A stretch of DNA of 64,000 bases, taken from Sisyra terminalis (Eukaryota; Arthropoda; Insecta; Neuroptera; Sisyridae). Both the position numbers and the translations under genes were made by a program. Below are positions 46,246-57,204 of this stretch, one piece after another. Location: contig OY292274.1 of assembly GCA_958496175.1 (NCBI GenBank), positions 10,809,689 through 10,873,688 on the forward strand. The letters are read 5' to 3'. The notes below the pieces were generated by a model that was not told the origin of the DNA, made no database searches, and saw nothing but the letters and a program-made list of their open reading frames with translations. The number at the start of each line of letters is the position of its first letter. The stretch's first letter is position 1.

Positions 46246-48675
46246 ATGATTGAAGTATTCCAATATAAATTCAAAAGTTTTATGCAATTCACTTGTTAAA
46301 CACAAAAATTTAAATAAATTACAAGTATATCACAAGAGATCTAAAAAAAACAGATCAACTCGATAACAGTAAACTGTGTTATATTTGAATCGAAAATGTC
46401 ATGTCGTTAGACTTGAAATCTCGGCAATGTAAAATTTTTGGAACTAACGTAACCGTTTGTTTGGTTAAAAGGGGATATTGTTATCAAAACCCGCATTCAT
46501 TTTGAATGGAAAATGGCCTCACAGTGTTATCTTTTCAATTTCCTGTTGTCAAATGAACAACAACAGTACGCTGACATCGATAATAGCGTTTATTTCATCG
46601 TCAACGTTAATGTCAGATCACATCACCTTGCCCTAAAAACTGATACGAATGGCAGCACATTCGTGCAGAAATTTTCATTCTGGAAAATTTGAAATCTCTA
46701 AATGAACCTGCAATTTCCATTTTATCTAATTCATCTCCCATTATTCTCATAATAAATGTTTTGCACGAAAACTTTTCGAGAGCATTTATCGCTATAGTTG
46801 TAGATGATAAATTTACAAAATGCAAGGTTTCTACAAGCAATATTTTTGTGGATATTTTATTTAATTAAATAGCCAAAATAAATAGAAAATCCTATTGAAA
46901 ATATTGTAATCTTTCAACACGCTATGTATCTTTTTGATCAATCTCATAGTACGTTTTAAAGTAAAAAAACATTTCGAGAAATCATAAAAATATTATGGTG
47001 AAAAATGGAAGAGGATATAATGCTTTGATTGGAAATTAAACGCAAAAGCTTAATAACTGACTAAGTTTTACTTCCAGAGAAAAAAAGCACACATGGACTT
47101 TTATAAAAGGGAAATCGGAGGAGCAAAAGAATAAAAAGAAGATTTAATATATGATCTGGAAAGAAGATAGTAACCACATGTTAATCAGAAAAATGAGAAA
47201 ACACAGATATACAAATAAAAATGTAAACAAATATACGGATTATAAATTATATGTACTAATAACCAATAGAAAAAAAACTAAAAACTGCTTATATAACTAA
47301 ATTGAAATTATTTACATTAATTCTTTCAAATAAAAATTAATTTATAGTCAATATTAAACCTCATGAAATACTTCAATCTAAAAAAAAATAAAAGCTATTA
47401 AATCGCTGGTTGTACAATTTATACAATATACAGCACAGTTAAGCTCCTTTTGCAACATCAACAAATATCAAATTAAGAACTTTCAAATTTTGCAGTTCAG
47501 AAAATTATTATTTGCACAACTAATTAGCTTCGTCAAAACTTTTCATACAAGTTTGCAATATTCAAATTTTCTGTTGTATTCAAATACTGTCCAGTTAATC
47601 AAATTTCTAAAACTTGTATTTTATTTTTAGTTTGTCAAGTGTCTGCTATTCGTCAATTTATAATGAAGCAGACAACTAATTTTCTCATAGCTGCATTAAT
47701 AACCAGCTGAAATTTTGATTAAGATGCATACAAATGGGGGAAAAAAACCGTGGAATTTAGTTAGTAATAGAGCAAAAAATTTCATCAGCACAATGCAACC
47801 AGCAGAAAGGGATTGCATATATTTGAATCCTTTTGACGAAGCCCGTCGTACCACACATAGTCGAGTAAGCTTTACTGCTGGGTGGAAAGAAATAAAATAT
47901 CACAAAAAGGTTTTCAATTAAATTTTAATAACTAACGTCTACTCCAACACATAGGTGGATAGATACTCGTACACTTTACAATTTCCGTTAAAGTTCTATA
48001 GAAGCAGTTGGCTATTATCTTTGGAATACAAACGCATTGTGTATCCAAAAGATAATTCACAGAGGAACATCTATTTTCCTCCATACTACACAAAAAATAT
48101 ATACATATACTAAATTCAATTACTCGCTAGATAGGAATATTTTTACAAAGAGAAATACCGTAATAAGCTCAAGTTTTCTATTTAAATATTTATTCATTTT
48201 TCTAGACAAGCCACAAAGTATAAGCTTCAACAAATTAAAAAAAAAGCAATATTCAAGTACAAAATTTAATAAAAAAATATATATAACAACAAACGTTTTT
48301 CCCATAGCTTTCGTTATAATCAAATTAATTTCAAAATGATTGATTACGTAAAATCATTTGCTTGTTTTGTTGTTATTTTGCCACGTAACGATAATATAAA
48401 GATAATGTTTTTTTCCATGATGCAGAATCTAAATTTGATAAGAAAAAATGCGAATGAAAAACTTGGATTTACTTTTTGCAGGAATTTTTTTCCCATTAGT
48501 CGTTATCAATCATTCTCATGTTGTACGTAGAGCTACAGAAACTAAGCTGCTACATAAATATAGATTCTATTTCACAGCTTTTCAAATTAAATTTCACTTT
48601 ATTCTTGGAAAAAAGATTTACTTTACGACGAATTTCTTATAACATATATTTTCCAACGGTCATGGTTTTGTCTTT
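46246..48675. other. intronic sequence, nothing recognised
   Basis: No coding exon or element ends supported. The stretch 46480-46850 is relatively complex and non-repetitive; the open frames in 47715-48640 carry no known motif. Confidence 0.45.
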
Positions 48676-51290
48676 TAACTAGCTGACCCAGCAAACTTCG
48701 TACTGCCTAACAGGCAATGAACGTAGTGTTTTATGAATGAATATTTTAGCTACACTTAGTTTAAATTTTTAATAATACACTGAATAAAATTAAGTTCAAT
48801 ACTTCCTTAAAATAGTAAGTATATAAAAAGAAAACAAAAATTATATAAAAAAAATCAATTATTTCAATTGCAAGTCATCTAACACATTTCGTCGGTCTAA
48901 AGTGTTTAGCTGCTAAGTTCTTTTTAACAGTTTTTTTCAGAATAAGGAACGAAAGTGAATATAAGCTACATATATTACTACATAAAGCAAGTTTCCGATT
49001 CATGTTAAATTAAGAAATTTCTATATTTAAATAGTTTGTCATTCGATAGAATTTTTATTCCTTCCTATTGGAAAAAACAAACAAAAATTTTTAAAAGTGG
49101 ACTTAGCAGATTGAGACTTTAGGCCGACGATTTACTTTATTAAAGCTATATATTTGGGTTCATGCGTTACCCTCGGATTGATTCTCTCCATTGAAGCATC
49201 TTGCCATTACATTGCCATATGCAGTTTCTCAAATTAGATATCTTCAATATATAAAACTAAGTAGGGGTAGTTAAACCAAATAAAAAACCAGCTAAAAAAA
49301 TGACTGAACTGATTTTGATATATGATTTGTTAGATTCGTCTTCGCTCCGAATAGCAGAATAACTATTAACATATCTCAACAATTCACGGAAAAAATGAAT
49401 AAAATGAGTTTTTAAATAAATTAGGCTTGGTATTTTCCGCAATTGGCAGTTCACGTCACCCACTTTTGAATACTGTCAATTTAATATTGTCTGTAATTTT
49501 TATTTTAAAAACGCATATAATCATTGAAACCATTGGAAGTTCGACGCAATGACTCAGTATGTTTTGAAAGCCCAATGATTTTACTGATTGGCGATTTCTC
49601 CCAAACATTGTCAATCATTCCAAGTTCAGACTCTGCCAATAAAATAAACTCCTGCTTAAAATCATAAAATCTATGACATAATGTAAAAAAAAAATCAGCT
49701 GGCTACATGAGTTGGGTTGCGGAATGATCCATCTACTGAAGAATTTTCCAAACAATTTTTGAATCTCGGTAGAGGCTGTGTTCTTGTCGACGAACCAAGG
49801 ATATTGACTTCATTTCCTTCGAATTTTGTCTCATTTGAAAAAAATTTACCTAATTCCTAGCTTTTTTACACAACAGTAGAATAACGTTTTAATCAGTCTA
49901 ATTGGAATAAAAATTCAAACCAATAATATGGTTATTACCTATATTCATTCATTTCTAGGATAAATCTTCTGCAGATGGATCATTTAGCAATGCAATTCTT
50001 ATGTTTTCTTTCAGGTGAAGTTTCTACATATGGTTCCATAAATTTGATAATTTAAGGCAAGCATTTATTTTTTAAACAGAAGTTGATCCTTAATATCTGA
50101 AGTCGTCCACTTCTGCAATTCGAAATGCAGAACGACTAATCTGGAAAAGTGTTTTCCAAACAATTTCTCGATATTGGTAATGGCAAAATTTCTCTTGACA
50201 CATCATCTAGATACAGTACTTTCCCTACTAATTTTTGCCACTTTACTAAGTTAAAGACCGAACTCATCGAGATGGTGTTCCCAAACTTTTCTCAAAACTA
50301 TTAAAATTATATTTGGTTAAGCAAACATTTTATATTGGCTCCAAAAAACGTTGATTAGGTACAACAAAATGAGTATTCAGATTCAAAATAAGATAACTGG
50401 CGAATTGATACTATGAAACTTGGTTGATTCCATTACTAATCAAGCTGATGTTGAGAATAGAATATAATACAAATAGAATTTTCAAATTCGCTTAAGGTCT
50501 TGGGATTACCACCTCATAATCTGTAATTAAAGTCAGATCAGTTATCATTAATGTGTTGTGGAACATATAGACTAACCATTGCTTTGTAATAGCCCCCAGC
50601 TTGCGGTGAAAAAATTAAGGAACAATGTTTTCGAAGTAACAATATTGAAATGAAAATATGAAGGTGAAGACGTTGGGGTTTACACATTCCTATAATTTCA
50701 AGCGACAGGCCGTGCGACTTGAAAGCATTACAATTTTGTAATGCCGATAAATAAAATGCAACAGCAATCATTCAATGTTTGGGGCATCAATTTTAAAAAT
50801 GTATGTTCCTCACATACCTAAATATATATCACCTGTTCACTAATAAACACAAATAGACAATTTTTTTTATAAATTAAAACAAATCGTACACAATTTTGCA
50901 CGCAATGCGTTGTGATACATAAATGCAAAATGGATTGCCAAAACGACGCGGACTTACAACACTCTCCCATAATATGAACTATATAATTATTTTAATACAA
51001 ATTAAATAAATAAAAATGTCAAATTTATACGTTACTAACCGTTTTTTTCAATAATTCACAGACATCGATGATTACAAATAATACGTAGACGTAAATAATA
51101 GTAGGCGTAAAAATTTGCAGAAGATACCGAGGGACATCTAAATCTTCTAGAGGTATGAAATATAGTATACATCCGATTTTCATGCCTACCGAATATACAT
51201 AGAAAATTTTATGAAAATCGGTCCAGCCGTTTCGGAAGAGTTTGGCTACAAACACCGTGACACGAGATTTTTATATATAAGATTTTTGAT
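48676..51290 (+). mobile_element. RTE-like dispersed element, ~2.6 kb
   Basis: Starts ACTAGCTGACCCAGCAAACT (TCGTACTGCC follows) and ends ATGAAAATCGGTCCAGCCGT, TTCGGAAGAGTTTGGCTACA, CCGTGACACGAGATTTTTAT. Both ends are well-known signatures of an arthropod interspersed family usually grouped with RTE-type elements. The interior has no readable protein. Fragments of it recur at 2423-2560 and 39841-39991. No clear target duplication. Confidence 0.55.
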
Positions 51291-53130
51291 ATTATTAAGA
51301 TTAAAATTTGAATAAAATACCTTATTGATCATGAAGAAAAGTACGTATTGATGAAAGTTTTCACTCACAAAAATAAATTAGGCAAAACACGTCTGTTATT
51401 AAGCCTTAATTCAATTTATAAATAATAATAGTTCAAGAAAAAATTATATCTACGTAATAAATTACAAAATTAACCATTGAAATTCTCTCCAACATAATAT
51501 TTGATATTCATCGTCGCAAGAATTGCTCACCAAATCATACGTATCGCGAATGATTGTTTTTCGTGACGAGAATAACGCACGGTTGTATTTTAACGAGAAA
51601 ATCATTTTTGATATGTCCCACATTAAATAAAGTGTAAGCAATTTTCCTCAAAACACAAACAAAATGAAAAAAATCGTCTAACTAAATTGTTTCCAATGAA
51701 TGTTTCCGACAAATAATTTAAATTGATTTTCATGAAAGTTCGTTGATAGAAATCTTATCATAACTAAACATCACTATTTACATATTTTGAACAAGTTATG
51801 TAATTACGATGGGAGTCAAGTTTTGATTAGATTTACCACATACGTTTCCTTTACATCGTCCGAAAGATGGTTAGATTTGGAAAACGAGAACTTCTTACAG
51901 TTGAATTACCTATACAAACAGAAATGACTCTGTAGAAACCTGACAAGATTTCAGAAATTTCGTTAATGAATCTTCAGCTAATTAAACTCGATATTTTCCT
52001 TTAATGTGTCAACACTTTACGATCAGGCAACAAGTCGTGAAAACAATATCACTTTAAAATTATAGAAATTCAAGGAATGAGCTTTTCACTAAATTGAGGT
52101 AACTGAAAGTTAATTTAAGAAAAAATTATTGGGAGGTATGACTTCATAATTTGTTTTCATATTTTAAGTGAAAAAGTCTCTAAATTTCGAAAGATCATTT
52201 ACCTAATTTTTAATCGAATTATTTTAATCATATTTACATGAAACCGTTGTTGAATTCTGTCGTCATAATAACAAAACAGTCACAATACTAAGCAATTAAT
52301 TGATTTTTCGAAATGAAAAATCTATTGATAATAAAGTCGAAAAAAAATGTACTTTAACAGAAAGACAAATTAAAGTTTGTTTTATAGTTTTTTACTATAT
52401 AACATTAGTTTATTAAATATAATGATTGAATACGAATTACTTAAAGAGATATGGCATATTTATAAACATTTTGAATTAATGATTTGACGTAGTTGTTAAA
52501 GATTATATAATTTGAAAATCAAACTCAAATATGTATAAATTTATGTACGAATTAAACGCAAATTATAATTACAAATTTAACAATTACAAATTCGATTGAT
52601 TGATTTAATGAACACTTAATAGGTATAACTACTATAATATAATATAATCTTTGTAAATTTTCATTATTACAGAAGACGGAAGACTGAATAAGATTGAAGC
52701 AATTAATTCAATTAACTCCAAGTTTATAAATTGACAAATTGGAAACTTTTTTGTTAAACAAATTACATAATTAACTTGAGACTAAGTTTTAATACTAAAA
52801 GCGATAAAACATGAACAAAACATTTCGTTTGGAATGATGGAAAATGTCTGTCAATTTAAAATAATTACGCTTGAATGTTTTTCATCTGAATGATAATTTA
52901 ATTTTTTTAAATGATTGCACAGTATAAATTAATTACATCACACTTGAAATATTTGATGCAAAATTTGACGTCATTGTTTTACTTGTTTAATAAAATTTTA
53001 TACATTTATATGTGGTTAGATATTGCATTTATATATGAGTGATTTCTTTGAGGAAAACTCATGTTTGATTTTTTGAAAATAATTGGGACAAAAACCATTA
53101 CATGGAATCCCATTTTTTTTTTATTAAAAA
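51291..53130. other. intronic sequence, nothing recognised
   Basis: Downstream of the tRNA gene in its own sense. No feature supported. Confidence 0.45.
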
Positions 53131-53140
53131 TAAAAAAAAT

Positions 53141-53212
53141 GGGCTCAACCGGGATTTGAACCCGGGACCTCTCGCACCCAAAGCGAGAATCATACCCCTA
53201 GACCATTGAGCC
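53141..53212 (-). tRNA. tRNA-Pro: tRNA-Pro (anticodon TGG)
   Basis: A 72-nt cloverleaf on the minus strand. The acceptor stem GGCTCAA pairs with TTGAGCC, with discriminator C at 53141. The anticodon arm CTCGC-TTTGGGT-GCGAG puts TGG at 53180-53178. The T arm carries the B box GGTTCAAATCC (53162-53152) and the A box lies in TGGTCTAGGGG. An ATTTTTTTTA run immediately 3' (53140-53131) is a good Pol III terminator. No intron and no mismatch in the stems I could check, so it looks functional. It lies within the first dlg1 intron, on the same strand as dlg1. Confidence 0.96.
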
Positions 53213-53221
53213 GATAAAATA

Positions 53222-54182
53222 AAGAATCATACTTTCTCTTCACATTTCGTCTTTTACTCAAAAATGACCTCGATAACATTGTCATACTAGTTGATTATAA
53301 TGTCTTGATACTGAAAAAGAAAAAGTTTATTTAAACATCGTGTATTTACGCCGATAAAAGTATCCCAAAATCAGTAGTTGTGTAGTAGTAAGCTCTAAAA
53401 AGAAAGCTCTAAATAAATGATTTATCGTTGGTTAAAAACATGTCTCATTACCAGAATTGCATTGTTTCTTATTAAGTATTGTAATCAAAATGGAAAAAGA
53501 CAAAGCTGAAAATTTACTTTTATAAAAAATGAAATGCTTCTCAAAAGGATGACACGTATTCCATTCTTAAATTCATGTGATATTTCAATATTCTTTTATA
53601 TTATAATTTCAAATAGGTATTATATTATTTTCAATATAGGTACCTACCGACTTATATTTTATATTACCAACTTTTCACAAAACAATCTCGAGTGAGCCTT
53701 TCTTCGCTGAAAGAAAATTGAACAACTTGTTTTTTTTTTTTTTTTTTGAAAAAGCCATGCCAGCTTATATTGTCTAATAAAGCAATAAATTTTCAAAAGA
53801 CTTTTTTAAAAATGGATTTAGTTTATCACTGAAGATATTTTTAATAAAACAATTTCCTCTGCAAGACACTATTTGAGACATACCAGCGTCTTGTTCCACG
53901 TAATTCAATCTTTATTAGTGTTCGGACATTCAATAAAAGCACTAAGCGCGCTTTTTTTTCCTCTTCTAAAAAGCTCACTTTTTCTTCAATAACACTCAAA
54001 TTGGCCAGTCGGAAATTCTTCACTCTATGGAAGCGCTCCAAGAAAACATTCGCTCTTCCTTCTATTTCCGTTATTGCTTAATAAATAAACTTTTTACTCT
54101 TTTCTGTTCATCTCAACATAGATGAGTATGAGCAAAAGTAAAGTAGAAAAAAAATTCAAATAGAAAAAAAAATACAGAAAAA
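53222..54182. other. intron between dlg1 first-exon donor and tRNA-Pro
   Basis: A 17-base T-run at about 53731. The open frame 53841-54041 on the minus strand shows no recognisable domain. Confidence 0.45.
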
Positions 54183-54188
54183 ACTCAC

Positions 54189-54263
54189 CGTATCCAAATT
54201 AAATAACGAGGAAACCTTTTTAATGAATCCATCCTGCTGGCGCTTTTTTTTCCTTGTCGTCAT
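54189..54263 (-). CDS. dlg1: dlg1 first coding exon (Dlg N-terminus)
   Basis: Reading the minus strand from the ATG at 54263-54261 gives 25 codons: MTTRKKKR, then QQDG, then FIKKVSSLFNLDT, ending exactly at a GTGAGT donor (54188-54183). This is the basic N-terminus known from insect Discs large (MTTRKKKR...FIKKVSSLFNLD), a MAGUK scaffold of septate junctions and synapses. The exon ends in phase 0 and the PDZ1 exon at 8305 begins in phase 0, giving FNLDT-LNGDDEW, the expected junction. It is too short to appear in ORF lists, so it is easily missed. It encodes the isoform that starts directly upstream of PDZ1 without an L27 domain; I found no L27-coding exon in the window. The poly-lysine codons sit in an A-rich run, so this is a small exon in very AT-rich DNA. 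Identity rests on the match to the family, the donor and the phase; I am confident. Confidence 0.93.
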
Positions 54264-54278
54264 TGTTTTATTATTAAA

Positions 54279-54308
54279 CTAAATGGAAAGCACTAAACGT
54301 TTTATATA
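54279..54308 (-). promoter_or_regulatory. possible TATA/initiator or 5'UTR splice acceptor upstream of dlg1 ATG
   Basis: On the minus strand a TATATAAA box (54308-54301) lies about 29 bases before TTTAGTTT, which resembles an insect initiator, and 16-18 bases before the ATG. The same TTTCCATTTAG could instead be a splice acceptor (AG at 54280-54279) for a 5' UTR exon. Sequence alone does not decide between them. Confidence 0.35.
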
Positions 54309-54749
54309 AATTTAATTAAAATAAATACTACAATTTCTTTTATTTAAGAGTAATTGTTTTTTTTTTTCGAACGAACTAGACTTCAGGAGCTAAAAGAAAT
54401 AAAAAAAAAACAAAGTGATAATAATTGAGATTAGACGATGCAATTGAAGAAGCGAGTCATTTTAATTGAACAAATTATTTACAGGAATGATACTTTTACG
54501 AAATAATGTTCAAATCAGAATCTGTCTCAATAATGCTTCATATTAAAGTTTATTTATTCTTTTCCTTCTGGTGGAATTTCTATAGAGGTGCGTTACACCT
54601 GTTCATAGAACCAGAAGAGCTACAAAATTTACACAAAAATAGTATAGTTAATAAAATTTATCAAATCAATAATACAAACTAAAGAAAGATATATTTCAAT
54701 ATTACTTAAAACTATTTTTTCTAAAATTACGTCCTAGAGTTGGAAATCC

Positions 54750-55560
54750 AGTTTCCCAGCTTTTTCCCCAATATCTTTTTGGAACAGATCAACGATTTCA
54801 TGTTTTCAGGTAGCATATTAAAATATTTAATCGCAACGTAGTAAGCACTTTTGGCTGGAATAGTTATTTTTAATTTTTGGCAATACTAGCTGCTTAGATC
54901 TAGTGTTACTCAGCCTTTCAGCATGAAGTTTTTTACAATCATTATGATAAAAACTAAGAGCTCTAACTATAAAGTAGTCTCGTATTTTCAGTGGCGCAGT
55001 CAATTGATTCTTGTTACATATTTTCTTAATTAACTTATTTTGGATGTAGGCTGTAATTTTGGATGTAATTCCATAGTTAATCATGCCTCCAAAAAGACCA
55101 TGGTAAATTGTTTTTAGAACAGGTGCTTGGAGATACTTATTTAATTTATAAAAAAGGAATGTAAAATATTTGATTTTTTTTGCAAGTTCCATAGCATGAA
55201 TATTCCATTTCATGTGGCAGTCAAAATATATAGCAAGGTATTTGCAGCTTGTTACTCTTTTTTGTTCTTTATCTCTAATAAACAGTTGAAATTTAACTGG
55301 TATACTATCTACATAGCCTCCGAAAGTAATAAAGGTAGATTTATCTGTGTTTAATGATAATTGGTTATTTCTTAGCCAAGTATCCAATTTTTTAACCAAT
55401 TCGATAAATGAACATTAACTTCTCCCCAGTTCTTACCATAACATAACACAGCCGTGTCATCAGCATAAGAAACTAAGTTGTTTTTCGGTAGTACTTCAAA
55501 TATATCGTCAATATACAAGATGAAAAATAATGAGAGAAAATGATATATAAGAAACCACTT
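54750..55560 (-). pseudogene. CR1-like non-LTR retrotransposon RT, palm motif to C-terminus
   Basis: Minus strand: FILYIDDIFEVLPKNNLVS, then catalytic YADD (55467-55456) in SYADDTAVLCYG. After a frameshift near 55410: FIELVKKLDTWLRNNQLSLN, TDKSTFITFGG, then KYLAIYFDCHMKWN, LNKYLQAPVLKTIYHGLF. Then TRSKQLVLPK.K and, after another frameshift near 54860, KSAYYVAIKYFNMLPENMKS. Order and motifs (FILYINDL, YADD, L..W...N.LSLN..K, L.YG, TR......P......S.....K.FN.LP) fit CR1-group elements. At least two frameshifts make it inactive. It lies 0.5 kb upstream of the dlg1 first coding exon, same strand. Confidence 0.85.
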
Positions 55561-56427
55561 ACAACCATTTAATAAAATATATTGAACAAAAACTTATGCA
55601 CTTTACATTTTCAAAAGACTATTTAATAATTTATTGGAGTTTGTATTTTTGTTTACAGAAAATTATTAGTTAATCACTTTTTCAAGTTGCTCGCAAATAT
55701 AAACAAGAATAAAGTTTTCCAAAGTAAATATCGAGAATTCATTGAAGATCAAACCGATTCGTGGCAATTCAAAATGAAATAGTTCATATAAAGTTTTTTA
55801 CGAATAATTGTATGTAATTTATTTCGAAGAATTGATCAAAAGGTATAAAATTATTAAATTTTTGGTAATAGACGCAATCAGGATGCGAAAACTTTAGAAA
55901 ATTATTTTCCCTTGCAGTAATGTTTGATTCGTTTTTGATTCACTCGGATACTAATAAAAGTAAATGATTTCTTCATATTCTAAAAGACATTAAACTTTAT
56001 TCTTTATAAAAAAATATTTAACATTTTTCTTTTTATAAAATGAGAGATAAAGTAACAAAAGCTTAGTTTATAGCAAAAGTTTATAATTGACGGTAGAAAT
56101 GTCTTAGAGATAAAATTTATTTTCGATTGAATTTTCTTCAACTAATAGCTGAAGTTTTTCGTTTGATATAAGACAAGAGAACTTAATTCAAATTCACAAA
56201 GCGTAACGAAGTAATTTTCATGTTGGGACATTGAACGGATGTTCTTGGTAAGGGAACATAGTCGTCTTGTGTCCCACGTGGACAATATTCTAAAACAGGT
56301 TGAAAATTTCTAAAGAACATAACTAATTTCAATGTCAATTGCACGCAAAACTCTTGCCAGGTGTTTCAAGTATTTCACTTTTTTTTGTGTCATATAATGT
56401 AATAATTATGTAATATATATTAACAAT
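55561..56427. other. 5' flank or upstream intron of dlg1, nothing recognised
   Basis: No coding exon, including no L27-type exon, could be seen. Confidence 0.4.
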
Positions 56428-56428
56428 A

Positions 56429-57204
56429 GACTGATAAAAAAAAATTATTATTTTTTTTCTTAATTATATCGAAAATATTGTTGGGAATGACAAAAAAAAT
56501 CCTGTGAAAGTTTAAGCTCTTAATATTACTATTAAGAGGTGCCGCATCGCAAATTTCGATTTTCCATTTAAATAACATGGGAACAATATTCTCTTGCACT
56601 TTGGAATTTTATAGCTCACATTGGTGACAATATTTCGGAATGACCAAGGTATATTCTTGTAGAAAATTGAACGATCTACAAAAACGGTGTGTTACAAGTT
56701 TTTGATATATTTATTCCTTCAAAAGTTATTCGAGGTCAAAGTTGAACTAAAGAGAAATTTTAATATTTTTTCAATTTTTTGACGCAACCATCAATTTTAT
56801 GAGAAAATTTTATGACATTTTTTGTAGAGCACTTTTTTTCCTATAACTTATTTCTATAAAAGCTTTTAATAATTTTCACAGGTTCTAAGTTATTTGCATC
56901 AAATTGAAAATTCCCAGAATTATTACATTTTTAACATAAAAATTATTTTTTTTATTTTAGTTAAATAACTTAGGACCTGTAAAAAATATCAAAAACTTTT
57001 ATAGAGATAAGTTATAGAAGAAAAAGTGCTCTACAAAAAATGTCCTATAAAATTTTCTCATAAAATTGATGGTTGCGTCAAAAAATTGAAAAAATATTAA
57101 AATTTCTCCTTAGTTCAACTTTGACCTCGAATAACTTTTGAAGGAATAAATATATCAAAAACTTGTACGAGACCTTTTTTGTACATCGTTCAATTTTCTA
57201 CAAG
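56429..57204 (+). mobile_element. family A foldback element, right arm truncated
   Basis: TA then GACTGATAAAAAAAAATTAT; full left arm, centre, and right arm down to TCGTTCAATTTTCTACAAG, where it breaks off into unrelated sequence. Confidence 0.85.

Larger units (their letters stand above)
8306..54188 (-). other. dlg1: dlg1 intron between first coding exon and PDZ1 exon
   Basis: About 45.9 kb between the GTGAGT donor at 54188 and the CGCAG acceptor at 8306. It holds the tRNA-Pro gene and most of the repeats listed here. No other host coding exon was recognised on either strand. It could still contain alternative first exons or short alternative exons that cannot be called by eye. Confidence 0.85.

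Noticed and set aside
46068..46253. Open frames in family A foldback elements (also 3781-3960 and 40119-40385)
   Set aside because: Same arm sequence read in different copies and on different strands; not coding.
47715..47921. 68-codon frame with more balanced composition
   Set aside because: No recognisable motif, no splice context, not repeated. Too weak to call.
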